From contig CAJYHH010000541.1 of assembly GCA_913773825.1 (NCBI GenBank), positions 1 through 10,750 of the forward strand: a DNA stretch of 10,750 nucleotides, given 5' to 3'. Each line of letters opens with the position of its first letter. Positions within the stretch are counted from its first letter, which is position 1. Made by a program: the position numbers and the translations under genes. Source of the DNA: Candidatus Sericytochromatia bacterium (GTDB taxonomy: Bacteria > Cyanobacteriota > Sericytochromatia > UBA7694). Of the stretch, positions 1-6,611 are shown one piece after another. The notes beneath the pieces are model-generated. The model was not told the DNA's origin, made no database searches, and saw only the letters and a program-made list of their open reading frames with translations.

Positions 1-813
1 ACCGTGATTGACCATTTAGAGATTATGACGCCCAATGTGGCGGTTGCCAGCCCCGATCGGGTTGCGGCTTTAAAAGGCCAGCGACTCACAGGTTTTAAAC
101 GTCGGGCGAAATATCTGATTTTAGAGCTGACTGAACACCGTCTGCTGATTCATTTACGCATGACCGGTCAGTTACTGGTTGTGCCACCGGAGCGCGACAG
201 TCGTGAGATGTTGCCGCTGCCCTTTACGTATTATCAGCGGCCTGTGATTGATATTGGCGATAAGCACACTCACTGTATTTTTTATTTTACTGACGGAACC
301 CGTCTGGCTTATCGCGATATGCGCAAATTTGGGCGTGTACATGTGCTGACGGCTGATGAGCTCGCAAGCTGGCCAGGGCTGACAAAACTAGGCCCTGAGC
401 CTTTAACAACAGATTTTCAGCTTAAAGATTTTCGCTCTCGCTTAAGCAAAGGCAAGCGCAAAATTAAAGCTTTTTTGCTGGACCAGACTCAAGTTGCGGG
501 CTTGGGTAATATCTATGTAGATGAAGCTTTATTTGTCTCACAGATTCACCCTGAACGTGAGACAGTGAGCTTAAAGCCCGCAGAAAGTAAACGTTTATTT
601 GAAGCGGTGTCTTTTGTGCTTCAAAAGGGCATTGATGCGGGCGGAACCAGTTTAAAAGACTATTTACATCCAGACGGCACGCGCGGTGAACATCAGGATC
701 ATTTATTTGTGTATGGACGTGGCAATGCGCCTTGCCTGAACTGCCAGACAGCTTTGGTTAAAACCGTTGTGGCTCAACGCGGCACGCATTATTGTCCAAG
801 CTGTCAGAAGTAA
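1..813 (+). CDS. mutM: Formamidopyrimidine-DNA glycosylase (Fpg/MutM), 5'-truncated by the window edge
   Basis: Bifunctional DNA glycosylase/AP lyase that removes 8-oxoguanine and other oxidised purines in base excision repair. The frame is open from base 1. A GTG at 4 is not the true start, because the family's N-terminal PELPEVE segment, with its catalytic Pro and Glu, is missing and must lie roughly 30-40 residues upstream. Seen here, numbered from that GTG: RRAKYL (33-38) with the conserved lysine, HLRMTG (50-55), the DMRKFG block, LGPEPL, GLGNIY followed by DEALF, GGTSLKDY, and a C-terminal zinc finger CLNC...CPSC before the final QK. These match E. coli Fpg in order. An extra stretch of about 19 residues (roughly 66-86) sits between the MTG and DGT blocks. 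menE follows after 9 bases, suggesting co-transcription. The family assignment is secure. Confidence 0.95.
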   Translation, partial: TVIDHLEIMTPNVAVASPDRVAALKGQRLTGFKRRAKYLILELTEHRLLIHLRMTGQLLVVPPERDSREMLPLPFTYYQRPVIDIGDKHTHCIFYFTDGTRLAYRDMRKFGRVHVLTADELASWPGLTKLGPEPLTTDFQLKDFRSRLSKGKRKIKAFLLDQTQVAGLGNIYVDEALFVSQIHPERETVSLKPAESKRLFEAVSFVLQKGIDAGGTSLKDYLHPDGTRGEHQDHLFVYGRGNAPCLNCQTALVKTVVAQRGTHYCPSCQK

Positions 814-822
814 GCCAAGATC

Positions 823-2157
823 ATGCTTAAAGTTCTGACTCCAGATCGGGTTGTATTCTCCAAAAGTCAATACTGGCTGGCTGCTTATGATCAGTGGCTG
901 GCCCAGCTTAACTTACCGCCGCAAAGTGTGTTTGGGATCTGTGGACCCACAAGTATTGGCTATCTCTACTTGCTTCAAGCCCTCTGGAACCGAGAGCTGA
1001 TTGCACTCCCGCTCAATCCCCGTTTACCCGCTTTGCAATTACAAGCTTTGCTGACTCAAGCTGGTGCCACTTACTGCTTAGGTGCCCCCGCTTTAGCGGG
1101 TGTTCAGACACCAGCCTGGTCAGATTTGCCAAATCAGGCCGCTGAGCATTCTTTAGAGCTTTTAATTGGGGAACTTCAGGAAGTCACCTTAATTGCAACT
1201 TCGGGAAGCACAAGTGGGCCGAAGCTGGCGCTTCACACTTTACACAATCATCTGGCCAGTGCTTTAGGATCAGCAGAGAATATTCCGCTTAAGGCTGATG
1301 ACCGCTGGTTATTGGCTTTGCCTTTGTTTCATGTGGGGGGGATGGCGATTTTGTTTCGCTGTCTGGCTGCTCAGGCCTGGGTGGCTTTGCCTGAGCCAGA
1401 TCAGAGCATCAGTGAAGCGATTCGTAGGCTTCAACCCACACATTTGTCTCTGGTTGCCACTCAATTACAGCGCTTGTTAACAGAGCCTGAGCTGATTCCC
1501 CTGCTGCAGGCCACCAAAGCGATTCTTCTAGGCGGCAGCGCGATTCCGCGTGTCTTGATTGAGCGCTGCTTAGAGCTCAAGCTGCCGATTCATACAAGTT
1601 ATGGCTCAACCGAAATGAGTTCGCAGATTACCTGTACACCGCCAGGTGCTGATCTAGAAACCCTGCTGACAGCTGGGCGGCTTTTGCCTGGGCGTGAGTT
1701 ACAACTTGACCCTGAAACGGGTGAAATTCTGGTACGCGGCCAAACTTTGTTTCAGGGCTATTTTGGCCAGGGTTTGCCTTTGACGCAAGCAGGCTGGTTT
1801 GCTACACGCGATTGTGGTGAAATTGACTCTCAGGGCCGTCTGCGCGTGATCGGCAGACTAGATAATCTGTTTATTTCTGGTGGCGAAAACATTCAACCTG
1901 AAGAAATTGAAGCGGCTTTATTACAGCTAGAGGGTCTGAATCAGGTGATTGTTGTACCGGTTGCGGATGATGTCTATGGTCAACGTCCTGTTGCCTTTAT
2001 TGAATCCGGCCACTGGCAACCCGAAAACTGGGCGGCAGAGCTGCGTAAGGGCTTACCAGGCTTTAAAATTCCTGATGCGTTTTATCCCTGGCCGGCAGAC
2101 CAAGTTGGTTTAAAGCCCTCACGGGCAGAGATGAAGCGGCTTGTGCAGCAGTTTTAA
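823..2157 (+). CDS. menE: o-Succinylbenzoate-CoA ligase (MenE-like, ANL adenylating enzyme)
   Basis: Acyl-CoA ligase of the ANL superfamily, most likely activating o-succinylbenzoate to its CoA thioester in cytoplasmic menaquinone synthesis. The 444 residues match the length of short bacterial MenE (about 450). Motifs in order: phosphate loop ATSGSTSGPK (125-134), LPLFHVGG (166-173), YGSTE (260-264), TRDCGEID (328-335), and the hinge/A8 region GRLDNLFISGGENI (344-357). The C-terminal GLKPSRAEMKRLV (429-441) lines up with the E. coli MenE ending GIKISRQALKEWV, placing the A10 catalytic lysine at K431. That C-terminal match and the small size favour MenE over a general acyl-CoA synthetase, but substrate cannot be read from the motifs and no other men gene is in the window. 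The ATG lies 9 bases after mutM and has only a weak AAGA-type ribosome site, consistent with translation from a shared mRNA. Confidence 0.85.
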   Translation: MLKVLTPDRVVFSKSQYWLAAYDQWLAQLNLPPQSVFGICGPTSIGYLYLLQALWNRELIALPLNPRLPALQLQALLTQAGATYCLGAPALAGVQTPAWSDLPNQAAEHSLELLIGELQEVTLIATSGSTSGPKLALHTLHNHLASALGSAENIPLKADDRWLLALPLFHVGGMAILFRCLAAQAWVALPEPDQSISEAIRRLQPTHLSLVATQLQRLLTEPELIPLLQATKAILLGGSAIPRVLIERCLELKLPIHTSYGSTEMSSQITCTPPGADLETLLTAGRLLPGRELQLDPETGEILVRGQTLFQGYFGQGLPLTQAGWFATRDCGEIDSQGRLRVIGRLDNLFISGGENIQPEEIEAALLQLEGLNQVIVVPVADDVYGQRPVAFIESGHWQPENWAAELRKGLPGFKIPDAFYPWPADQVGLKPSRAEMKRLVQQF

Positions 2158-2169
2158 ACTTTCTGTGAC

Positions 2170-2607
2170 TTAGCGAACCGGCAATAAAAAAGGCTGAAGG
2201 ACTGAAAGCAAAGTAATGAGGCCTAAGGCAATCCGCCATTGAGGTGTCATGCGTAAACGGGGATCTGCGCCAAATTCGTTTGCTTCAGCTTGGCCTGATT
2301 GAAACAACAGGCGCAAAAGATGCCAAGCCCCGACAATGGGTAAAAGCAAATAGATAATGTGTTCAGTGGCTTCGCCTAGATCATGAATCCGCCTGATCGC
2401 TGTCAGAGTTGGCAGACCCAACATCGCCAGAATAACCAGAATCATCCATGGGCCTTCTACCATGCCACTGCCACTTAAGCGCCCAATTAAGCCCATTAAA
2501 GCCACACTGATACAAAAGCTGAGCATGACGCCCGTTAAAAATTCCTGGCGACCGCTGCGTCCACCCGGTATAAAGAGATTGAAGAAATCTAAGAGTCTTG
2601 ATTGCAT
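2170..2607 (-). CDS. DUF805 family small membrane protein
   Basis: A 145-residue inner-membrane protein of the DUF805 family, whose function is unknown. Family hallmarks: the N-terminal GRSGRQEF segment (16-23), the central RRIHDLGE block after the second hydrophobic stretch, and NEFGADPR after the third, matching the usual RR.HD.G and G.N.fG.dP signatures. Hydrophobic segments lie at about 25-44, 52-68, 84-100 and 124-142, suggesting four transmembrane passes. It is convergent with menE, with only 12 bases between stop codons, and divergent from the 1221-residue gene. No strong Shine-Dalgarno precedes the ATG at 2607. Family call confident; role unknown. Confidence 0.85.
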   Translation of the reverse strand: MQSRLLDFFNLFIPGGRSGRQEFLTGVMLSFCISVALMGLIGRLSGSGMVEGPWMILVILAMLGLPTLTAIRRIHDLGEATEHIIYLLLPIVGAWHLLRLLFQSGQAEANEFGADPRLRMTPQWRIALGLITLLSVLQPFLLPVR

Positions 2608-2645
2608 GTTTAAGCTAAATTCAGAACTATTCTTAAATGTAAACT

Positions 2646-2690
2646 TTTGAAGATATCTCCAGCATAGCGACAGTTGGCGATATCTTCAAG
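2646..2690. repeat. Long interrupted inverted repeat in a divergent intergenic region
   Basis: TTGAAGATATC (2647-2657) is repeated as its exact reverse complement at 2679-2689. After one mismatch the pairing resumes: CCAGC (2659-2663) faces GTTGG (2673-2677), with one G-T wobble. The apical loop is 9 bases (2664-2672). Each arm contains the self-palindrome GATATC. No T-tract follows on either strand, so it is not a standard terminator. It lies between the start of the DUF805 gene and the start of the 1221-residue gene, so it could be a two-site operator or a structured leader. Confidence 0.7.
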
Positions 2691-2738
2691 CGTCGGGTCG
2701 GAATCGGCTGCCTCGTGATAAAATAAAAAGACCTATCT

Positions 2739-2747
2739 TGGTATAGT
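2739..2747 (+). promoter_or_regulatory. Candidate extended -10 promoter for the 1221-residue gene
   Basis: TGGTATAGT fits an extended -10 element (TGn plus TATAGT, one mismatch to TATAAT). No good -35 is seen at normal spacing. Transcription would begin near 2754, leaving a leader of about 9 bases that holds GGGGGA, a Shine-Dalgarno-like run just before the ATG at 2763. The peroxiredoxin gene has almost the same element, TGGTATAAT. An alternative -10, TAAAAT at 2719-2724, would give a longer leader. Confidence 0.35.
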
Positions 2748-2762
2748 CCAGCTGGGGGATGC

Positions 2763-5700
2763 ATGTCGGACGAGCACCAGTCACCTGATAATCCTGCTAA
2801 AGACGAGCGTTATGAAAATATTCTGCGTAACACCCTGCTTAAACGCACGGGACGCAGCTTTAAACGTAATGTTGATCAGGCGATTGTTCCCCAGCAGGAA
2901 AAAGAAAAACACGAAGATGTTGCCAATCGGATTTTTGATAATATTATCAAGCGCAAACAAGATCGCTCTGAAGCCGTTCAGTCAGCTCAGGCGTCTAAAA
3001 CACCTGAGTCTGAAGCTAAACGCCCGAGTGAGATTAGCAAAACCTATGGTGAGATTTTAGATGATTTGCTCTGGACTGAGGGCGGTGAAGAGCTTAATCA
3101 ACAGACGATTGCCGAAAACAATCCTTTAGAGCGTCCGCGCGAAAAGCCGCTTGAAAAACCTTTTGAGCGTCGGCGACCCATGCCTGAACTCGACGATGAG
3201 CCTGAAGTGGCCAATCCTTATCAGTCGATTTTGCGTAAAACGCTTGAAACCCGCTCACAGAGCTTTGCGCGCCGCAGAAACAGCGGGCTAAGAGTTGAAG
3301 CAACAGATTCAGACCATAGTCTGTCTGACTCACCCGCTCTGCCAGGACTACCATCTGGCCCAAGTCTGGACGAGATTGATGCACCTCCTTTGTCTCATCA
3401 TTATTCAGCAGCGCTAGATGAAATTCTCGGCTTTGACGAAGACAGCCCTGCTTTTAAGCAGGAAGTGAATCTGAGCCGGACGCTTTATCATCAGAAACTG
3501 GATGAAATTCTTTGGCCTTCAGAAGATGAGCGGGTTCAGGCTAAAGAACTGCCGCCGGTTAATGAAGCTAAGCTGCGGTCAGTGGTTGCAGAGTACCTGC
3601 AGCAGTTAATTCTGGCTGAACCCTATGGTTTGATTGGGGTTCAGCGCAAAGTGCTGGATGAAAAATATGCGATGTTCTGGATTCGCGAAACTTTGCATCA
3701 GTTGTCGCAGACGCTGCAAAGTCTAGAGACTGAGTTTACAGTCTGGATTTTTATGCAAAATCTGGAGCTGCTCAAAAAAGTCCTGACCGTAGAATTTGTT
3801 GAGCGCTATCGCATGATGCTGGAGCAGATGTTCCCGCCACAGAAGCCGCTTAGCCCATTTAATCAGCGTAAAAAGCAAGAAAGTGCGCTTTTAGAGCGTA
3901 TGTCGAGCAATAAATTTGACGAAGTTCGAAGATTGCTCAAAACCGGTCGCGACAAGCTCAGCGAAGAAGATGTGTTTCATCTCTATCACTTTTTTAAAGC
4001 CCGACTGCCTGAGTTTTTAAAGACTCATCAGAAAACGCTAAATGAAGTTTTGCGCAGCCGCAGTGAAGACGCCGGTAGTAATCCTTTTGTCTCAAGCTTT
4101 TTAGCAGCGATCTTTTTTGCTGAACCCTATGAACAGCAGTTTGCCCGACTGCACGAAAATGAAGATCGCTATAAACAGGCCTGGCAGAACTTTTTGCGCG
4201 ATAAATGTGAGAGTTTAGTCAACAAAAGTGATCCCTTAGTGCCGATTGTGCTGGCGAGCATGGAGCTGTTTCATGAACGGGCTTCGTTTTTTAGGCCAGC
4301 TGAACGGGAATTACTTGCCCAGGGTTTAGAGCTTTTAGAAGGCCTGATGCGCTTTTTGACCGAGGATTATTTTAATAAAGAAGACATGCTGCAGCAGTTT
4401 CACAGCATGTTAGATACGCGTGTTCAGGCTCAGTTTCATGTTGAAGCCCAGGTTTTGCAGTCTTTAGGCCAGGAAATCGGCGCACTGGCGTATCAGAGTG
4501 ATCAGGCTGCGCGGATTCGCGCCAATCATCTCAATGTCATATACGAACGCCATACCAAAGAAATTTCAGATGCTTACCATAAGCGACGCGATACGCTGGA
4601 AAAACTCAATGCTGGCAAAGGACCAAGCTGGACATCACGTAAACAGTTTATTCAGCGCAAGCTCAAAGCCTGCCAGCAGTATCTGCAGCGGGTGCCCAAA
4701 CGCCAGGCTGTGGCGGTTTCAATCCCCTATCGCGAATACCCGGCTGAATTTTTAGAGCAGCGTCAGCGTGAGCTGATGGAGGCTCAAAGCTGGGATAACG
4801 ATTATGAAAAGCAGATTATGGAACTGGCTTTTGAAAAAGCTAATATGGTGCTCAAAGCGCTTAACCAGTCAAAAAGCACGGTTAAGTTTAATCTTAAAGT
4901 GCTGTTTAACGGTGAGCCACAGCAAGATCGCTTTTTAGCCGCTTTTGCCCAGATCCGCGATCGTCTAAATACGCAGCTGGCGGCTCAGCCTCAAAGTGAG
5001 ACCCTTCAGTATTTGCGCGCCGTGCTGCACCGTTATTTAACCGGGTTGCGTCTGCCAGAATATTCAGATGAAAGTTTTTATGGCTCACAGTCGGCCGTTG
5101 GCTATATTGCAGCTTATTTGGCCCATGTCTCACATATTAAGCTGCTGGTCAATCTTCAGTTCCAGCAGGTAATTTATGATTTTCATACCTTGTTTGAGCT
5201 GGTACATGCCCTGCAAATGCTCGAAATGGCTGAATCTCAAGTTAATTTGCGCTTTGAAGATCACTATCGCCAGAGCTTGATTCCAGCTTGGTTTTGTTTA
5301 CTCCAGCATTGTTTGATGATTGGCAGCGGTCAGTATCATTTTGTTGCCAATCCGCTGGCGCTGCATGATTATTCCTGGACACCGCCGATTAGTTTTGGTC
5401 TGGATGCCTTTGGGGATGATGATGACGAAGACTTTACCTTACTGGCCATGGGAGATGCCCCCGAAGAAAACGACATGTTACGCTTTCCGGCTGTGGTCAG
5501 TGAGGAAGAATCAACAAGTGCTAAACCGTTCAGATTGCGCGGACGTAAAGCTTCAGATGCTGATTTGCCCGATGACCAAGAGCCAGATAACACGCCGCTT
5601 GATGTGCAAAATCTGCCTGCTGTTCCAGGTCGTCGCCGGATTCCGGCTGCTTCACCCGGTAAGTTTGAAATGTATTCAGCGCCAACACGTCGCCAGCAGC

Positions 5701-6428
5701 CTGTGCTCAACCCCGTCGAAGGGGATGACGACTTTTATAAAATTCTTGGCCAGACTCAGGCTTCTGAATCGCTGCTTAAGTCTGATTCTGCGCCGCCCAC
5801 CAGTAGCTTTACGCGTCGGCGCCCAGGTATTTTAAGTGAAAGTACAGACGAGGCTCATGAGACAAGTCGTCAATTACCTGCTGAAGTGCCACCAGCGCCC
5901 AGCTTTACCCGCCCCCGCAGTCTGTTAAGCGATGAAGATGAACTCCCACCGTCTCATTTTATGCGTCCACGCAGCTTAAACGTAGAGGATGATTTGCCTT
6001 CAACCCCTTTTACTCGCCCCCGCAGTTTAAGTGCTGATGATGAGCCGTCTGCGCCTGCTGTTGCACCCGCGAGACGTCGTCCAAGCTTGCGCCAGGACAC
6101 TCCTCTAAAGGCTTCCGACGATCAGGTCAGTGAGAGTAAAGATAAGCGCAAGCGCTGGTTAGAAATTACCCCTGTGCCGCAAGATCGCCAGGATTATGAC
6201 TCGATGCTGGATTCTATTTTAGATAACTGGGAAGAGCCGCCTCAGCCGACAGCCCGCCGTGCTGCCAAAGCTCCAGGTCAGACATCGGCCCGAAGCCCTT
6301 CTGATGATGAAGCCCAGAATCTGGTGGATAAAATTCTGAAGCGCAATCAGCTCAATGGCGATATGGATATCAGCGGCAATACCTCGATTTCACATACGAT
6401 GCGCCGCAATCTGGATGATGATTATTAG
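2763..6428 (+). CDS. Unrecognised 1221-residue scaffold-like protein with motif-bearing disordered arms
   Basis: I do not recognise this family. No signal peptide, membrane span, nucleotide-binding loop or enzyme motif is visible, so it is probably cytoplasmic. Residues 1-265 and about 880-1221 are rich in charge and proline and look disordered; 266-880 looks mostly helical. Motif A (Y-x-x-I/L-L-D/R-x-I/L/T-L) begins near Y17, N54, Y95, Y153, Y214, Y242, F991, Y1145 and A1184; the N54, F991 and A1184 copies are degenerate. Motif B (F-x-R-x-R or close) occurs at F33, F134, F168, F923, F1016, F1048, F1066 and F1083. A followed by B forms a composite unit at 17-36 and again at 153-173. An acidic patch DDDDED lies at 885-890. 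AEPY occurs twice in the core (285-288, 453-456), perhaps from a duplicated helical unit. A multivalent scaffold or adaptor is my inference. The ATG follows GGGGGA. Confidence 0.9.
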   Translation: MSDEHQSPDNPAKDERYENILRNTLLKRTGRSFKRNVDQAIVPQQEKEKHEDVANRIFDNIIKRKQDRSEAVQSAQASKTPESEAKRPSEISKTYGEILDDLLWTEGGEELNQQTIAENNPLERPREKPLEKPFERRRPMPELDDEPEVANPYQSILRKTLETRSQSFARRRNSGLRVEATDSDHSLSDSPALPGLPSGPSLDEIDAPPLSHHYSAALDEILGFDEDSPAFKQEVNLSRTLYHQKLDEILWPSEDERVQAKELPPVNEAKLRSVVAEYLQQLILAEPYGLIGVQRKVLDEKYAMFWIRETLHQLSQTLQSLETEFTVWIFMQNLELLKKVLTVEFVERYRMMLEQMFPPQKPLSPFNQRKKQESALLERMSSNKFDEVRRLLKTGRDKLSEEDVFHLYHFFKARLPEFLKTHQKTLNEVLRSRSEDAGSNPFVSSFLAAIFFAEPYEQQFARLHENEDRYKQAWQNFLRDKCESLVNKSDPLVPIVLASMELFHERASFFRPAERELLAQGLELLEGLMRFLTEDYFNKEDMLQQFHSMLDTRVQAQFHVEAQVLQSLGQEIGALAYQSDQAARIRANHLNVIYERHTKEISDAYHKRRDTLEKLNAGKGPSWTSRKQFIQRKLKACQQYLQRVPKRQAVAVSIPYREYPAEFLEQRQRELMEAQSWDNDYEKQIMELAFEKANMVLKALNQSKSTVKFNLKVLFNGEPQQDRFLAAFAQIRDRLNTQLAAQPQSETLQYLRAVLHRYLTGLRLPEYSDESFYGSQSAVGYIAAYLAHVSHIKLLVNLQFQQVIYDFHTLFELVHALQMLEMAESQVNLRFEDHYRQSLIPAWFCLLQHCLMIGSGQYHFVANPLALHDYSWTPPISFGLDAFGDDDDEDFTLLAMGDAPEENDMLRFPAVVSEEESTSAKPFRLRGRKASDADLPDDQEPDNTPLDVQNLPAVPGRRRIPAASPGKFEMYSAPTRRQQPVLNPVEGDDDFYKILGQTQASESLLKSDSAPPTSSFTRRRPGILSESTDEAHETSRQLPAEVPPAPSFTRPRSLLSDEDELPPSHFMRPRSLNVEDDLPSTPFTRPRSLSADDEPSAPAVAPARRRPSLRQDTPLKASDDQVSESKDKRKRWLEITPVPQDRQDYDSMLDSILDNWEEPPQPTARRAAKAPGQTSARSPSDDEAQNLVDKILKRNQLNGDMDISGNTSISHTMRRNLDDDY
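5901..6056 (+). repeat. Three tandem 17-18-residue coding repeats
   Basis: Within the C-terminal arm of the 1221-residue protein, three adjacent units begin SFTRPRSL (5901), HFMRPRSL (5955) and PFTRPRSL (6006). Each is followed by an acidic stretch with prolines (SDEDELPPS, NVEDDLPST, SADDEPSAP). A degenerate upstream copy, SFTRRRPGIL, starts at 5805. DNA of the first and third units shares runs such as CGCCCCCGCAGT, suggesting fairly recent duplication, while the middle unit has drifted. Confidence 0.8.
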
Positions 6429-6449
6429 TTGCGCTAAAGTTGCGCTAAA
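6428..6449 (+). repeat. Tandem 11-bp direct repeat at the end of the 1221-residue gene
   Basis: GTTGCGCTAAA occurs twice head to tail (6428-6438 and 6439-6449), starting on the last base of the TAG stop codon. A period of 11 bp is close to one helical turn, so a protein-binding site is possible; a small slippage duplication is equally possible. Confidence 0.6.
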
Positions 6450-6477
6450 AACGTCATGATAGCTGACTTTAAATACA

Positions 6478-6494
6478 GGGCCTGAGCCCGTTTT
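6478..6494 (+). terminator. Weak candidate terminator after the 1221-residue gene
   Basis: GGGC (6478-6481), a CTGA loop and GCCC (6486-6489) are followed by GTTTT. The stem is only 4 bp and the T run is short, so termination here would be inefficient. No better hairpin lies between this gene and the peroxiredoxin promoter. Confidence 0.3.
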
Positions 6495-6525
6495 GATGGC
6501 TTAACATATTCGAATTTTAATATCT

Positions 6526-6552
6526 GTGACAGATGCCGACCCATGGTATAAT
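6526..6552 (+). promoter_or_regulatory. Promoter of the peroxiredoxin gene (extended -10)
   Basis: A perfect TATAAT lies at 6547-6552, preceded by TGG to form an extended -10 (TGnTATAAT). GTGACA at 6526-6531 matches TTGACA at five of six positions but with a short 15-base spacer, which the extended -10 could compensate for. It sits inside CTGTGACAG, a small inverted repeat. Transcription should start near 6559, giving a leader of about 53 bases. This is the best promoter in the window. Confidence 0.7.
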
Positions 6553-6571
6553 TCCGAAGATTTATTCGGAA
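6552..6571 (+). promoter_or_regulatory. Inverted repeat overlapping the peroxiredoxin transcription start
   Basis: TTCCGAA and TTCGGAA (6565-6571) are exact reverse complements separated by six bases, forming a 20-bp dyad that abuts the -10 hexamer and covers the expected start site. Position and symmetry suit a repressor operator, but the sequence is not one I recognise (it does not resemble the PerR box). It could also form a hairpin at the very 5' end of the mRNA. Confidence 0.5.
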
Positions 6572-6575
6572 ATTG

Positions 6576-6609
6576 CCCTTGCCCTCGCAAGGGATAACCT
6601 GGAGGTTAT
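6576..6609 (+). promoter_or_regulatory. Structured leader of the peroxiredoxin mRNA, ribosome site inside a dyad
   Basis: Two adjacent inverted repeats fill the leader. CCCTTG (6576-6581) pairs with CAAGGG (6588-6593) around a six-base loop. Next, ATAACCT (6594-6600) is the exact reverse complement of AGGTTAT (6603-6609), with GG between. The Shine-Dalgarno GGAGGT (6601-6606) lies within the second dyad. A six-pair stem with a TGGA loop would partly bury it, which could couple translation to a signal or simply stabilise the message. The ATG at 6612 is just outside the stem. Confidence 0.5.
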
Positions 6610-6611
6610 TT

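Noticed and set aside
4..6. GTG as the true start of mutM
   Set aside because: The conserved N-terminus with catalytic Pro and Glu would be missing; the frame is open at base 1, so the gene begins outside the window.
5320..5835. A 171-codon plus-strand frame, and an overlapping 113-codon minus-strand frame at 5369-5710, inside the 1221-residue gene
   Set aside because: Both lie wholly within the larger gene in other frames, have no ribosome site, and their translations show no domain-like pattern.
6573..6611. Upstream in-frame TTG that would add 13 residues to the peroxiredoxin
   Set aside because: It overlaps the predicted leader structures, has no ribosome site, and the ATG at 6612 has GGAGGT and the family N-terminus MSLIGKKAP.
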